Source: Herbaspirillum huttiense
GTDB lineage: Bacteria; Pseudomonadota; Gammaproteobacteria; Burkholderiales; Burkholderiaceae_D
Direction: 5' to 3'
Length of the DNA stretch: 64,000 bases
NCBI RefSeq assembly: GCF_004367745.1
Contig: NZ_CP037993.1
Coordinates: forward strand, 5,456,001-5,520,000
Shown: piece by piece, positions 1 through 8,651 of the stretch
How positions within the stretch are numbered: position 1 is the first letter of the stretch
Layout: every line of letters starts with the position of its first letter
Program-made: the position numbers and the translations under genes
The notes under the pieces: generated by a model
What the model was told of the DNA's origin: nothing
The model's input: the letters and a program-made list of their open reading frames with translations, nothing else
Databases searched by the model: none

Positions 1-728
1 GCCGTAGTGGTCTTGATTCTATCGCTGAAGCGCAAGGCGTTGGGATGATCGTCAAAAGCGATGTTGGCCTTGAACATGCGTCCGCCCAGGCGCGTCAGCG
101 GTCCCAGGTTCAGGGTATCCGGTACGTAGCCCTTGAACTTCAGCCAGGCCTGCGCCTGCTCGCGCGTGGTGATCTGCGGCTCCAGCGCCATGGCGAGCAT
201 TTCGTTGACCCACTGGTTGGACTGCTGGTAGCGCGTCGCCCAGGGATAAGCCAGCATGTTGTACTGCGCTTCATGCAGGCGCGTGACCTGCGGGCGCACG
301 AGGATCGCACGCAAGCGCTGTTGCACCTCCGGCTGCGGCACGGCCACATAGGCCTCCAGCAGGAAGGGAGAATCCATGAAGAACTGCCCCAGCCCCTGTT
401 CATAGAGATTGCTTACGGCCGTTCCGCATTCGTTGAGCTTGTGGACCACAACCCACTGCTGGCCATCGCGATAGGCAAACGCCAGGTGCGAATAGCGTTG
501 CCGGTACTTGCTCAGGTCCTGCCCGACACGGCCGATGATGACGACGTCGGCCGCGCTGGCATTGAGCCGCTCGACGGTGCGCACGGCCATGTCCAGCTGG
601 GCTTGCACGGCAGTGGCATCAGGGATGGCCGGTTCGCAGGACTGGCCGGCATGCGCCGCCAGCGGTGCAGCGATGACCAGGACCAGACCGGCAAGCAGGC
701 ATTTGATACGAAGTTGAAACGAAGCCAT
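1..728 (-). CDS. DUF2145 family exported protein, C-terminus cut by window edge
   Basis: Reading the minus strand from the ATG at 728 gives an open frame that runs off the left edge (about 242 codons visible). It begins with a signal peptide: a basic start, a hydrophobic core, and probable cleavage after AHA near residue 27. The mature part starts GQSCEP. The sequence resembles the DUF2145 family of proteobacterial exported proteins, whose function is not established. A GGGGAG ribosome site precedes the ATG. It lies 21 bp after the stop of another small exported protein on the same strand, so the two are probably co-transcribed. Family assignment is from memory of the fold and sequence; no biochemical role is claimed. 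Confidence 0.75.
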   Translation of the reverse strand, partial: MASFQLRIKCLLAGLVLVIAAPLAAHAGQSCEPAIPDATAVQAQLDMAVRTVERLNASAADVVIIGRVGQDLSKYRQRYSHLAFAYRDGQQWVVVHKLNECGTAVSNLYEQGLGQFFMDSPFLLEAYVAVPQPEVQQRLRAILVRPQVTRLHEAQYNMLAYPWATRYQQSNQWVNEMLAMALEPQITTREQAQAWLKFKGYVPDTLNLGPLTRLGGRMFKANIAFDDHPNALRFSDRIKTTT

Positions 729-749
729 GGCAATCTCCCCTTGTGCCGC

Positions 750-1160
750 TCAGGACAGCTTCTCGCTCTTGAGCAGCGCCCGGCCCAGCGCATTGGGAAT
801 GATCGCCAGCACCTTGCCGGAGGCCACCAGCAGCGTGCCGGAAGCAGGGGTCACGAATGTTACCGATTCACCGACGCCCACCGAAGCTGCGCCGCTGACG
901 TTGGCACCAACCGTGACCGAACCACGGATGCCCTCGCCCACTTTCTCCAGCACATAGACCGTGCCATCGGCGGAGGCCTCCACGCCCTTGACCACGTAGC
1001 GTCCGCCTTCGGAAATGAAGGCGGCAGGCAGCATCACCGAGACCACCACCGACACGGTGGACGCATCGCTGTTGCGCGACTGGGCATGTACGGGGGCGCT
1101 CAGGAGGGCGGCGATCAAGACGCAGGAAAGCGTGAGGCGATGCAGCAGCGGGCTGTTCAT
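750..1160 (-). CDS. small exported protein of unknown function, partner of DUF2145 protein
   Basis: 136 aa. The ATG at 1160 is chosen because AAGGAG sits 6 bp upstream and a signal peptide follows at once (cleavage likely after VHA, about residue 23). An upstream in-frame start would place the signal sequence internally. The mature part is rich in Val, Gly, Ser and Ala, with alternating hydrophobic residues suggesting a beta-rich fold. There are no cysteines and no recognised motif. It is the first gene of a two-gene unit with the DUF2145 gene. I do not recognise the family; envelope or periplasm is the likely location. Confidence 0.7.
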   Translation of the reverse strand: MNSPLLHRLTLSCVLIAALLSAPVHAQSRNSDASTVSVVVSVMLPAAFISEGGRYVVKGVEASADGTVYVLEKVGEGIRGSVTVGANVSGAASVGVGESVTFVTPASGTLLVASGKVLAIIPNALGRALLKSEKLS

Positions 1161-1365
1161 GATGGACTCCTTGTTCTTTGACTGATGAGGGATGTGTGAA
1201 TGTCGGCTTGCCGGTCCGCCTTGGCGGGTCAGCGGGACGCACTGTAGCAATGCCGCTGCAGAACGTGGATCACCTCATCAGAAAGCGCAATTCCTGCCGC
1301 ATCCGGTATCGAAATACAATACCGGCCAAACATCGCGCGCCACGCGCATCACAAGGAGGAAGGAC

Positions 1366-2109
1366 ATGGCCCAGGCCGAATCGCTGGTCAATGCATTGAA
1401 GAATCTGCTCAAGGCGCGTGGCATCACCTATGCGCAACTGGCCAAGGGACTGGGCCTGAGCGAGGCCAGCGTCAAGCGCATCTTCGCCGAGCGCAGCTTC
1501 ACATTGGAGCGGCTGGATCAGGTCTGCACGCTGCTGGGCATCCAGATCAGCGACCTGGCGCGCATGGTGGTAGCCGAGCAGCCGGTGCCCTCGCGCCTGA
1601 CCGAAGAACAGGAAAAGAAACTGGTGGCCGATCCCAAGCTGCTGCTGGTGGCCGTGCATGCCCTGCACCAGTGGACGCTGGAAGACATCCTCGCCAGCTT
1701 CGCCATGAGCAAGGCCGAATGCATCCGCCTGCTGGCGCGGCTGGACAAGCTGGGCATCCTCGACCTGCTGCCCAACAACCGCATTCGCGTGCGCGTCGCG
1801 CCGGACTTCACGTGGCTGCCGGGCGGGCCGATCCAGCAGTATTTCCGCGCGCAGTTGCGCAATGATTTCTTCAACTCCCATTTCGACAAGCGGGGCGAGA
1901 AGATGATCATGGTCAGCGGCACGCTCTCCGAGGAAAGCAATGCCGCCGTACAACGCGCCATGAACCGGCTGTCCTCCGACTTCCTCAGCGCGCATCAGCA
2001 GGATCTGTCGCTGCCGCTGGAGCGGCGTCATGGCACGGCGCTGATCGTGGCCCTGCGGCCCTGGACACCGGCGCAATTCCGCGACCTGCGCCGCGTAGAA
2101 GACGAATAA
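1366..2109 (+). CDS. XRE-family helix-turn-helix transcriptional regulator
   Basis: 247 aa. Residues about 5-65 form a Cro/C1-type helix-turn-helix: an ITYAQLAKGLGLSEASVKRI helix pair followed by a TLERLDQVCTLLGI helix. The rest is an uncharacterised domain that may bind a ligand or oligomerise. It includes a second helical segment around residues 100-130 (EDILASFAMSKAECIRLLARL) that resembles a winged-helix element. The start at 1366 has AAGGAGGA about 5-6 bp upstream; the longer upstream frame has no such site. Its target is unknown. It is divergent from the DUF2145 pair and convergent with the MFS gene. Confidence 0.85.
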   Translation: MAQAESLVNALKNLLKARGITYAQLAKGLGLSEASVKRIFAERSFTLERLDQVCTLLGIQISDLARMVVAEQPVPSRLTEEQEKKLVADPKLLLVAVHALHQWTLEDILASFAMSKAECIRLLARLDKLGILDLLPNNRIRVRVAPDFTWLPGGPIQQYFRAQLRNDFFNSHFDKRGEKMIMVSGTLSEESNAAVQRAMNRLSSDFLSAHQQDLSLPLERRHGTALIVALRPWTPAQFRDLRRVEDE

Positions 2110-2114
2110 GACGA

Positions 2115-3344
2115 TTACTTCGCCACCGCCACCGGCCGGCCACCCGGCGCATGATCGCGCCGCTCGGCCAGCACACCCCACACCACCAGTGCCAGCAAGG
2201 CGATCCCGGTCAGGGCCGCAAAGGCCGCGCCATAACCGTAATGCTTGGCCACCACGCCGGCCAATGCCGGGCTCATGGCTGCACCGATGGACTGGATGGT
2301 CGTGACCGCACCCAAGCCGATGTTGATGTGGCCGCTACCCTGCAGGATGCGCGCCACCGAACCCGGCAGGGCCACGCCCAGCAGACCCGCACCGACGCCA
2401 TCGAGCATCTGCACCGGCAACAGCGCCCAGGCCGAATCCCAGACCCCGGCCACCAGGCCGCGCACCGGCAACGCCAGCAGTGCCACGGTAATGAGCAGCC
2501 AGTAGCCCTTGCGGTCGGCGAAGCGGCCCGCAAAGAGCGCCGTGGGAATCATCACCAATTGCGCCACGATCACGGTCAGCGCCGTGTAGAGCGCCGGATC
2601 GGCATGGCCGCGCGAGACCACCGACTGGCTCAGCAAAGGCAGCATGGCCGCATTGCCCAGGTGGAACAGCATCATCGCCAGCGCCAGCAGCATCAGCGGG
2701 CGCGACCCGGCCAGCACGCGCCAGGTGGACACCTGCGGCTGGTCAGCGGCACGTTCGGGGTCGAGGCCACGGGCGACATCGTGGTCGATGTCCTCGGGAC
2801 GGATGCGCGAGAGGCACACCAGCGACGCCACCGCCATCACCGCCATCAGCACGAACACCGCCGGCAAGCCCCAGAAGTAGCCGAGTGCACCGGCCAGCGC
2901 CGCCGAGAAGACATTGCCGCCGTGGTTCCAGGCCTCATTCTTTCCGAGCTGCGAAGGCAGACCCTGCTGGCCGACGATGCCCAGCGTCAGGCCGGCAATG
3001 GCCGGTCCGATGATGGCCCCGACGATGCCGGTGCCGACCTGCGACACCGCCGTGATCGTGAAGCTGGGCGAGACCAGCAACAACAGCGAGCCCGCCACCA
3101 CCAGCACCGAGCCGATGCCGACCACCAGCCGCTTGGCGCGTACCGCATCGGTCAGCGCCCCGGCGGGCGTGGTGGCCAGCATGCCGGCAATGCCGCCCAG
3201 CGTCATGACGTAGCCGATGTCGTCCGCGGCCCAGCCATGACCCATCAGGAACACACCGAGGAAAGGACCGAGCCCGTCGCGCACATCGGCCAGGAAGAAG
3301 TTCAGCCTGGAGAGCCAGGCGATCGAGCCCGCTTTGGTATTCAT
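2115..3344 (-). CDS. MFS transporter
   Basis: 409 aa with about twelve hydrophobic segments, the usual major facilitator length. The cytoplasmic loop after TM2 carries an acidic/basic pattern (GALTDAVRAKR, about residues 57-67) equivalent to MFS motif A (GxLaDrxGrr). A long hydrophilic central loop around residues 195-215 separates the two six-helix halves. The ATG overlaps the stop of the upstream DUF486 gene by 4 bp (ATGA), so the two are translationally coupled. The substrate cannot be read from the sequence. The C-terminus ends with a basic tail. Confidence 0.88.
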   Translation of the reverse strand: MNTKAGSIAWLSRLNFFLADVRDGLGPFLGVFLMGHGWAADDIGYVMTLGGIAGMLATTPAGALTDAVRAKRLVVGIGSVLVVAGSLLLLVSPSFTITAVSQVGTGIVGAIIGPAIAGLTLGIVGQQGLPSQLGKNEAWNHGGNVFSAALAGALGYFWGLPAVFVLMAVMAVASLVCLSRIRPEDIDHDVARGLDPERAADQPQVSTWRVLAGSRPLMLLALAMMLFHLGNAAMLPLLSQSVVSRGHADPALYTALTVIVAQLVMIPTALFAGRFADRKGYWLLITVALLALPVRGLVAGVWDSAWALLPVQMLDGVGAGLLGVALPGSVARILQGSGHINIGLGAVTTIQSIGAAMSPALAGVVAKHYGYGAAFAALTGIALLALVVWGVLAERRDHAPGGRPVAVAK

Positions 3345-3688
3345 CCGATGGGCCCCTTGAAGATGAAGAAGGCACCCAGGCAGATGCAGCCGAAGCCGAC
3401 CAGGTGATTGATGGTGAACTGCTCACCCAGGTACAGCACCGAGAAGATCGAGAACACCACCAGCGTGATGACCTCCTGCATGGTCTTCAGTTCGGCGGCG
3501 TTGTAGACCGAGTGGCCGATGCGGTTGGCGGGCACCGCGAAGCAGTATTCGGCCAGGGCGATGCCCCAGCTGACCAGGATCACCAGGTACAGCGGTCGGT
3601 TCTCGAACTTGAGGTGGCCGTACCAGGCGAAGGTCATGAAGACGTTGGAGATGATCAGGAAAACAATGGGAAGGATTTTTGGCGACAT
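3341..3688 (-). CDS. DMT-type small membrane protein, DUF486 family
   Basis: 115 aa with four predicted membrane helices, matching the DUF486 family of small proteins related to the drug/metabolite transporter fold. Typical features are the N-terminal helix ending FAWYGHLKF and a central EYCFAVPANRIG segment. It is translated just upstream of the MFS transporter, overlapping it by four bases. DUF486 proteins have no established substrate. A functional partnership with the MFS protein is suggested only by the coupling. Confidence 0.85.
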   Translation of the reverse strand: MSPKILPIVFLIISNVFMTFAWYGHLKFENRPLYLVILVSWGIALAEYCFAVPANRIGHSVYNAAELKTMQEVITLVVFSIFSVLYLGEQFTINHLVGFGCICLGAFFIFKGPIG

Positions 3689-3766
3689 GGTTCTTATTCT
3701 TTATCAGGTGGATGAAATGACACGCGGAGAATCGGGCAGACCGGCGGCCTGCCCTGCCGCAACCCT

Positions 3767-4501
3767 TTATCGGACGCGGCTGTACAGCGGTTGCAGGGAA
3801 TCCGCGCTGGCCCCGACATCAATGGCCTCGATGGCGGTACCGAAACTGTTGCGGGTCCCCAAGCCATTGGCAGCAAACGGCGCGCCAGGTTCCAGCGGCG
3901 TGCGCAGACTGTCGGGGGCGAAGCGCACGATGCTGCCGTCATCCAGGATGACGCCATTGGCTTCGCCACGCGGGCCGGTCAGCACCATGGCGATCTTGCC
4001 GCGCACCGAGAGCTGGCGCAGTTGCGCAGCGCGCAGATGGGGAGGCAGCGGCGGGTTGGCATCGAAGGCGGGCGGGCGGTCGATCACGGTCTGGCCGTTG
4101 GCCAGATTGACGATGGCATCGGCCTTGATCACGCCGGCCGCTTCAGCCTGGCCGAAGATGCGCACCGACTGGCCCGGCTTGACCGCGTTCTGCAGCGTCT
4201 GCGACAGGTGCGGCGGGAACTTGATCACGGTGCGCTCGCCCACCATCAGGCCATCGACTTCGCCGTAGGGATTGATCAGGAAGCGGCTCACGCGGCCTTC
4301 GGTGATGGGAGCCTGGGCGGTCATGGCGGCGTCATAGGTGGCGGGCGGGACCCGGGGTGCCATCGGACCGGCGACCGGCGCGGCACCCGGCGGAGGCGGA
4401 GCAGGCGGCAAGGCCTGGGCTTGCGCCGCCATCATCGAACCCAACAGGGCCAGGGCCGAGAGCGCGGCCAGCGAACGGGGGAGGAAGGTGGAACGGTTCA
4501 T
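3767..4501 (-). CDS. exported protein with two OB-like repeats, unknown function
   Basis: 244 aa. The ATG at 4501 is preferred over the frame start at 4543 because AAAGGAG precedes it and an N-terminal signal peptide begins there (cleavage near AQA-QAL, about residue 28). A proline-rich linker (about residues 29-55) follows. Two similar beta-rich units come next: about 65-115 with EVDGLMVGERTVIKFPPHL, and about 160-205 with EANGVILDDGSIVRFAPDSL. The internal similarity suggests a duplicated small barrel. I do not recognise a named family; it is likely periplasmic. Confidence 0.75.
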   Translation of the reverse strand: MNRSTFLPRSLAALSALALLGSMMAAQAQALPPAPPPPGAAPVAGPMAPRVPPATYDAAMTAQAPITEGRVSRFLINPYGEVDGLMVGERTVIKFPPHLSQTLQNAVKPGQSVRIFGQAEAAGVIKADAIVNLANGQTVIDRPPAFDANPPLPPHLRAAQLRQLSVRGKIAMVLTGPRGEANGVILDDGSIVRFAPDSLRTPLEPGAPFAANGLGTRNSFGTAIEAIDVGASADSLQPLYSRVR

Positions 4502-4660
4502 GACAACTCCTTTGAGGTGAGAGGGGTACACCCTCTTTTGCAAACCCCGTGCCTGCCACGAATCCCTTTTAAATCAATGACTTGCGTATTTCTCCGTAGG
4601 CACATGTGTCCGTTCCCGTGACACCTTGGCGTCCGCTGCCGGACACTGTCCGCGCCGCCG

Positions 4661-5560
4661 TCACATGTCTTCGCCCAGCACCGCCTGTCCCTGGCTGCTC
4701 AACAACTGGCCGAAGCGCTCGCCTATCCACTGCGCGGTACTCCCCAGCGGGCGGCCTGGCAGCCACAGCATCTGTACCGACAGCAGCGGCAAGGCCAGCG
4801 CCGGACAGCGCAGCGGCACCAGTGCCTTGGCATGATCGAAATATTCGGCGACGTTGACCGGCAGGATGGCCCAGCCCAGGTTGTCGGCCACCATCTCGGC
4901 GATGCTGTAGTGATTGTCGGAGCGCCACAGCTTGGGGCTGTAGACCGGTTCTTCGACGCCATCGGCCTGCAGGATCAATTGCCGGTATTGCGCCAGGTCG
5001 GTCTTGCGCAGGCGTTCGCGCGCGGCCAGGGGATGGCGCGGCGAGACGAAGATGCCTTGCGCCACCGAGCCGATGTGGCGCTGGTCAAAGCCGCTGGCCA
5101 CGCGTCCCCGGTCGAAGTGAAAGCCGATGTCGGCGCGGCGCTGCTGCACGGCTGCCACCACTTCGGCCGGGGTGCCATCGAGCAAGGTCAGTTCCAGCGC
5201 CGGCGCGCGCGTCGACAATTCCCGCAGCAGCACGCGCAGGGCGGCATAGGGCAAGGCCTCATCCAGCACCATGGTCAGGCTGGCTTGATCGCCCAGCGAA
5301 AAGGACCGGGCCCGTTCTTCCAGCGCATCGGCCTGGCGCAGCACCTCGCGCGCTTCCTGCAGCATGGCCGCGCCGACCTCGGTGAGTCCGGCCTTGTGGG
5401 CCGAGCGGTCAAAGAGCGTGACGCCGAGATCGACTTCCAGCAGCGCGATGGCCGTACTGACGGCTGATTGGGCCCGGCCCAGATGGCGTGCGGCGGCGCT
5501 GATGGAGCCCTGTTCGGCTGCAGCGACGAACTGGCGCAGTTGATCGAGATTCCATTGCAT
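4661..5560 (-). CDS. LysR-family transcriptional regulator
   Basis: 299 aa. The N-terminal winged helix-turn-helix (residues 1-60, LDQLRQFVAAAEQGSISAAA) is followed by a periplasmic-binding-protein-like effector domain of normal length. The ATG at 5560 is preferred over that at 5572 because GGAG lies about 6 bp upstream. It is divergent from speG-emrE across an 89-bp gap containing an AT-rich dyad (TATCGATA region, 5576-5600), the usual arrangement for a LysR regulator controlling its neighbour. The effector is unknown; a polyamine or cationic drug would fit the context. Confidence 0.88.
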   Translation of the reverse strand: MQWNLDQLRQFVAAAEQGSISAAARHLGRAQSAVSTAIALLEVDLGVTLFDRSAHKAGLTEVGAAMLQEAREVLRQADALEERARSFSLGDQASLTMVLDEALPYAALRVLLRELSTRAPALELTLLDGTPAEVVAAVQQRRADIGFHFDRGRVASGFDQRHIGSVAQGIFVSPRHPLAARERLRKTDLAQYRQLILQADGVEEPVYSPKLWRSDNHYSIAEMVADNLGWAILPVNVAEYFDHAKALVPLRCPALALPLLSVQMLWLPGRPLGSTAQWIGERFGQLLSSQGQAVLGEDM

Positions 5561-5575
5561 GTGGCACTCCATCTG

Positions 5576-5600
5576 AATTATCGATAGATATTATCTTTGT
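5576..5600. promoter_or_regulatory. candidate LysR operator between lysR and speG
   Basis: AT-rich segment with overlapping dyads (TATCGATA and GATAT/ATATC) in an otherwise GC-rich intergenic region between divergent genes. It contains T-N11-A spacings typical of LysR sites. Inference only. Confidence 0.4.
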
Positions 5601-5649
5601 CGATCTGCCCTGACGGTGGATCATACTGGTTTTCCCACAAGGAGATGCC

Positions 5650-6240
5650 ATGCAGAAATCACATGACCTAACCCGGACCGTGCGTTTGCGCCCGCTGGAG
5701 CGCGAAGACCTGCGCTTCGTCCATCACCTGAACAACAATGCCACGGTGATGCGCTACTGGTTCGAAGAACCGTATGAAACCTTCGCCGAACTCTCGGCCC
5801 TGTTCGAGTCCCACATCCATGAGCAGAACGAGCGCCGCTTCATCGTCGATGCCGATGGCGACAGCAGCGGCCTGGTGGAACTGGTGGAAATCAACACCGT
5901 CCACCGCAGTGCCGAATTCCAGATCATCATCGCGCCCGCCTGCCAGGGGCGCGGGCTTGCGGTGCAAGCCACGCGGCTGGCGCTGGACTATGGCTTTTCA
6001 GTGCTGAACCTGCACAAGATCTACCTGATCGTCGACCGCGAGAACGAGAAGGCGGTGCATGTCTACGCCAAGGCCGGCTTCCGGCAGGAGGGTGTGCTGA
6101 AGGAGGAATTCTTCATGAACGGCCAGTACCGTGACGTGATCCGCATGGGCATCTTCCAGCGCGATCACCTGGCCCGCATGCAGGCCGAACCGGCGCAGGA
6201 ACACGCCGCACCCGCCACCGTAGAGACGGCGGTGCATTGA
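5650..6240 (+). CDS. speG: spermidine N1-acetyltransferase SpeG
   Basis: 196 aa GNAT protein that transfers acetyl from acetyl-CoA to spermidine/spermine. It matches Escherichia coli SpeG along its length: [19 protein letters not shown] near the start, [23 protein letters not shown], the acetyl-CoA pyrophosphate loop QGRGLA, and [13 protein letters not shown]. The C-terminal 20 residues are a non-conserved Ala/Glu-rich tail. AAGGAG precedes the ATG. The next gene, 77 bp downstream, encodes an EmrE-like exporter, so polyamine neutralisation and export of cationic compounds may be linked. The LysR gene is divergent. Confidence 0.95.
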   Translation: MQKSHDLTRTVRLRPLEREDLRFVHHLNNNATVMRYWFEEPYETFAELSALFESHIHEQNERRFIVDADGDSSGLVELVEINTVHRSAEFQIIIAPACQGRGLAVQATRLALDYGFSVLNLHKIYLIVDRENEKAVHVYAKAGFRQEGVLKEEFFMNGQYRDVIRMGIFQRDHLARMQAEPAQEHAAPATVETAVH

Positions 6241-6247
6241 ACCGCGC

Positions 6248-6274
6248 GCACTGAACGCACTGAACGCACTGAAC
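6248..6274 (+). repeat. three tandem copies of a 9-bp unit (GCACTGAAC)
   Basis: Three exact consecutive copies of GCACTGAAC in the 77-bp spacer between speG and emrE. The spacer also holds GCACT...AGTGC, so the transcript could form a small stem. Likely a slippage repeat. Confidence 0.85.
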
Positions 6275-6317
6275 TCACCGAGTGCGTCGAATTGATTTAT
6301 CCACAGGAGAATCCAGC

Positions 6318-6650
6318 ATGTCCGCTTACCTGACCCTGGCGGTGGCCATCGTGGCCGAGGTGATTGCCACCACCGCCCTCAAATCCTCACAGGGATTCAC
6401 GCGCCTGTTGCCGGGCATCATCGTGGTGCTGGGCTATGGAGTGTCCTTCTATTGCCTGTCGCAGACCTTGCGCACCATGCCGACCAGCGTGGCTTACGCG
6501 ATCTGGTCGGGCGTGGGGCTGGTGCTCATCACGCTGGCCGCCTGGCTGATCCATCAGCAGCGGCTGGACTGGCCGGCCGTGGCCGGCATCGCGCTCATTG
6601 TTGCGGGCGTGATGGTGATCAACCTGTTCTCGGCCAGCGCGGCGCACTAA
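6318..6650 (+). CDS. emrE: small multidrug resistance (SMR) efflux protein, EmrE-like
   Basis: 110 aa, the same length as E. coli EmrE, with four membrane helices. The essential proton/drug-binding glutamate is present as Glu14 in helix 1 (AEVIATT). SVAYAIWSGVG in helix 3 is the SMR signature. It works as a dimer exchanging protons for lipophilic cations. The ATG at 6318 is supported by AGGAGA upstream and by alignment to EmrE; the longer frame start at 6282 is not. It lies downstream of speG, probably in the same transcript. Some SMR proteins (MdtJI) export spermidine, but this one is closer to EmrE than to MdtI/J. Confidence 0.92.
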   Translation: MSAYLTLAVAIVAEVIATTALKSSQGFTRLLPGIIVVLGYGVSFYCLSQTLRTMPTSVAYAIWSGVGLVLITLAAWLIHQQRLDWPAVAGIALIVAGVMVINLFSASAAH

Positions 6651-6666
6651 CGCACATCAGCACATA

Positions 6667-7608
6667 TCAAGCGCGCACTTCGCGCCGCATCGATTGCGGT
6701 GCCACCCCAAAGCCGCGCAGAAAGACTTCACGCATGTGGCGGCGATCCCGGAAACCGGTCTCGCGCGCCACCACCTCCAGCGGATGGCGGCTTTGCTCGA
6801 TCATCAGCCGCGCCGCTTCCAGCCGCAGGCCCTCGATGGCCTTGGCCGGGGATTGCCCGGTCTCGGCCGTGAACACGCGGGTGAACTGGCGCGCACTCAG
6901 GTTGGCCTGCTCGGCCAGTTCCTCCACCGTCAGCGCGCGCTTGAGATGGCGGCGCGCATAGTTCAGCGCATCCTGGATGCGATCCGTCTTGGGGGCCAGC
7001 GCCAGCATTTCCGAATGCTGCGACTGGCCACCGGCGCGATGCTGGTGCATTACCAGCTTGTGCGCCACGCTGCGCGCCACTTCCTCGCCCAGGTCCTTGC
7101 CGACCATGGCCAGCGCCAGGTCCAGCCCGGCAGTCATGCCGGCCGAGGTCCACAGAGGGCCATCGACGATGTAGATGCGATCGTCTTCGATCTGGATGTC
7201 GGGAAAGCGCGCACGCATCGCCGCAGCAAACGCCCAGTGCGTGGTGGCGCGGCGGCGTGCCAGCAGCCCCGACTCAGCCAGTACGAAACCGCCGGTACAG
7301 ATGCCGGCGATGCGCCTGGCCTTCTTTGCCGCCCGTTGCAGGAAGGCGCGCTCCTCCTGGCTCGCCGGCGACTCAAGCGGATTGCCCACCCCGCACACCA
7401 CCCAGGTATCGATGGTGGCCGTGGCAGCCGCCCTGGTGGTGCTCACGCGCATGCCCAGGGATGACGTGATCTCGCCACCCGCGACCGAATAGTTGTGCAT
7501 GCGGTAGAAGTCGTGGCCCACGACCTTGTTGGCATATTCAAAGACCGACTGGGTGGCCAGGCCCATGACCTGGAAGCCTTCGGTGAGCAGGTAGCCGATG
7601 TGGTGCAT
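6667..7608 (-). CDS. GlxA-family transcriptional regulator (DJ-1/PfpI plus AraC)
   Basis: 313 aa. Residues about 1-190 are a DJ-1/PfpI-type domain with the nucleophile-elbow cysteine in GICTGGF. Residues about 215-312 carry two AraC-type helix-turn-helix motifs (LTVEELAEQANLSARQFTRVF and LEVVARETGFRDRRHMREVF). In this family the amidotransferase-like part usually acts as a sensor rather than an enzyme. GGAG lies 7 bp before the ATG. It is divergent from the two short-chain dehydrogenase genes and is the obvious candidate for their regulator. The ligand is unknown. Confidence 0.92.
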   Translation of the reverse strand: MHHIGYLLTEGFQVMGLATQSVFEYANKVVGHDFYRMHNYSVAGGEITSSLGMRVSTTRAAATATIDTWVVCGVGNPLESPASQEERAFLQRAAKKARRIAGICTGGFVLAESGLLARRRATTHWAFAAAMRARFPDIQIEDDRIYIVDGPLWTSAGMTAGLDLALAMVGKDLGEEVARSVAHKLVMHQHRAGGQSQHSEMLALAPKTDRIQDALNYARRHLKRALTVEELAEQANLSARQFTRVFTAETGQSPAKAIEGLRLEAARLMIEQSRHPLEVVARETGFRDRRHMREVFLRGFGVAPQSMRREVRA

Positions 7609-7717
7609 GTCCGGACTCCGTAATGATGTCTCAAAACACTACCATATACGTCATTCAGGAAGTCCGCAAGCGACCTAAGATGCACTCCATCGACAACCCA
7701 CATCGAAGGAGAACAGC

Positions 7718-8536
7718 ATGAACCAGCCGCACACCCAAGCCCGTCGTGGTACCGCCCTCGTCACCGGCGCCTCATCCGGCATCGGTGCCCTCTACGCCGA
7801 CCGTCTGGCCCGCCTCGGCTACGACCTGATCCTGGTGGCCCGCAACCGCGACCGCCTCAATACCCTGGCCGCGCGCATCACCACCGAAACCGCCCGTAAC
7901 GTCGAAGTGCTGGAAGCCGATCTTGGCCAGGCTGCATCGCTGGCTCAGGTGGAAGAAAAACTGCGCAGCGATGCCAGCATCACCCTGCTGGTCAACAACG
8001 CCGGCATCGGTACCCACACGCCGCTGCTGCAAAGCAAGGTCGAGCACATGACCGACATGATCGCGCTCAACGTCACCGCGCCGACCCGCCTGACCTATGC
8101 CGCCGTGCCCGGTTTCGTGGCCCGTGGCCGGGGCGCCGTGATCAACATCTCCTCCATCGTGGCCGTGGCGCCGGAAGTGCTCAATGGCGTCTATGGCGGC
8201 AGCAAGGCCTTCGTGCTGGCCTTCTCGCAATCACTGCATCATGAACTGGCTAACCAGGGCGTGCAGGTCCAGGCCGTGCTGCCGGGTGCCACCGCCACCG
8301 AGTTCTGGGCCATCGGCGGCCTGCCGGTGGAACACCTGGACCCGGCCATCGTGATGTCGGCCGAGCAGATGGTGGATGCGGCGCTGGTCGGCTTCCAGCG
8401 CGGCGAGCTGGTCACCATCCCCTCGCTGCATGACGAAACGGCCTGGACCCGTTTCGACAGCGCGCGCCAGCAGATGGCAACCCAGCTCTCTGCCAATACC
8501 CCGGCACCGCGCTATGCCGGTAGCGATCTCCATTGA
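7718..8536 (+). CDS. short-chain dehydrogenase/reductase
   Basis: 272 aa classical SDR. The cofactor motif is TGASSGIG near residue 17, NNAG near 91, and the catalytic Ser...Tyr-x-x-x-Lys appears as ISSIV...YGGSK. The Arg/Asn following beta-2 (VARNRDR) suggests NADP(H). AAGGAG sits 6 bp before the ATG. It is divergent from the GlxA-type regulator and followed 115 bp later by a second SDR. The substrate is unknown. Confidence 0.9.
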   Translation: MNQPHTQARRGTALVTGASSGIGALYADRLARLGYDLILVARNRDRLNTLAARITTETARNVEVLEADLGQAASLAQVEEKLRSDASITLLVNNAGIGTHTPLLQSKVEHMTDMIALNVTAPTRLTYAAVPGFVARGRGAVINISSIVAVAPEVLNGVYGGSKAFVLAFSQSLHHELANQGVQVQAVLPGATATEFWAIGGLPVEHLDPAIVMSAEQMVDAALVGFQRGELVTIPSLHDETAWTRFDSARQQMATQLSANTPAPRYAGSDLH

Positions 8537-8651
8537 GCAGCCCGCAAGGCCCCCGGTTCCTGTCTTTTTTGCCCTGATATGAAGCTTGCCGCCACGGCCC
8601 CTGCGGGCGGGTGTGTGCGGCCTCACTCTACTGACCTAGTGAAGGAAAATC

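Noticed and set aside
45-1181. Long plus-strand frame (378 codons) across the first kilobase
   Set aside because: It is antisense to two genes with signal peptides and ribosome sites, and its product is a His/Arg/Gln-rich composition typical of a high-GC shadow frame.
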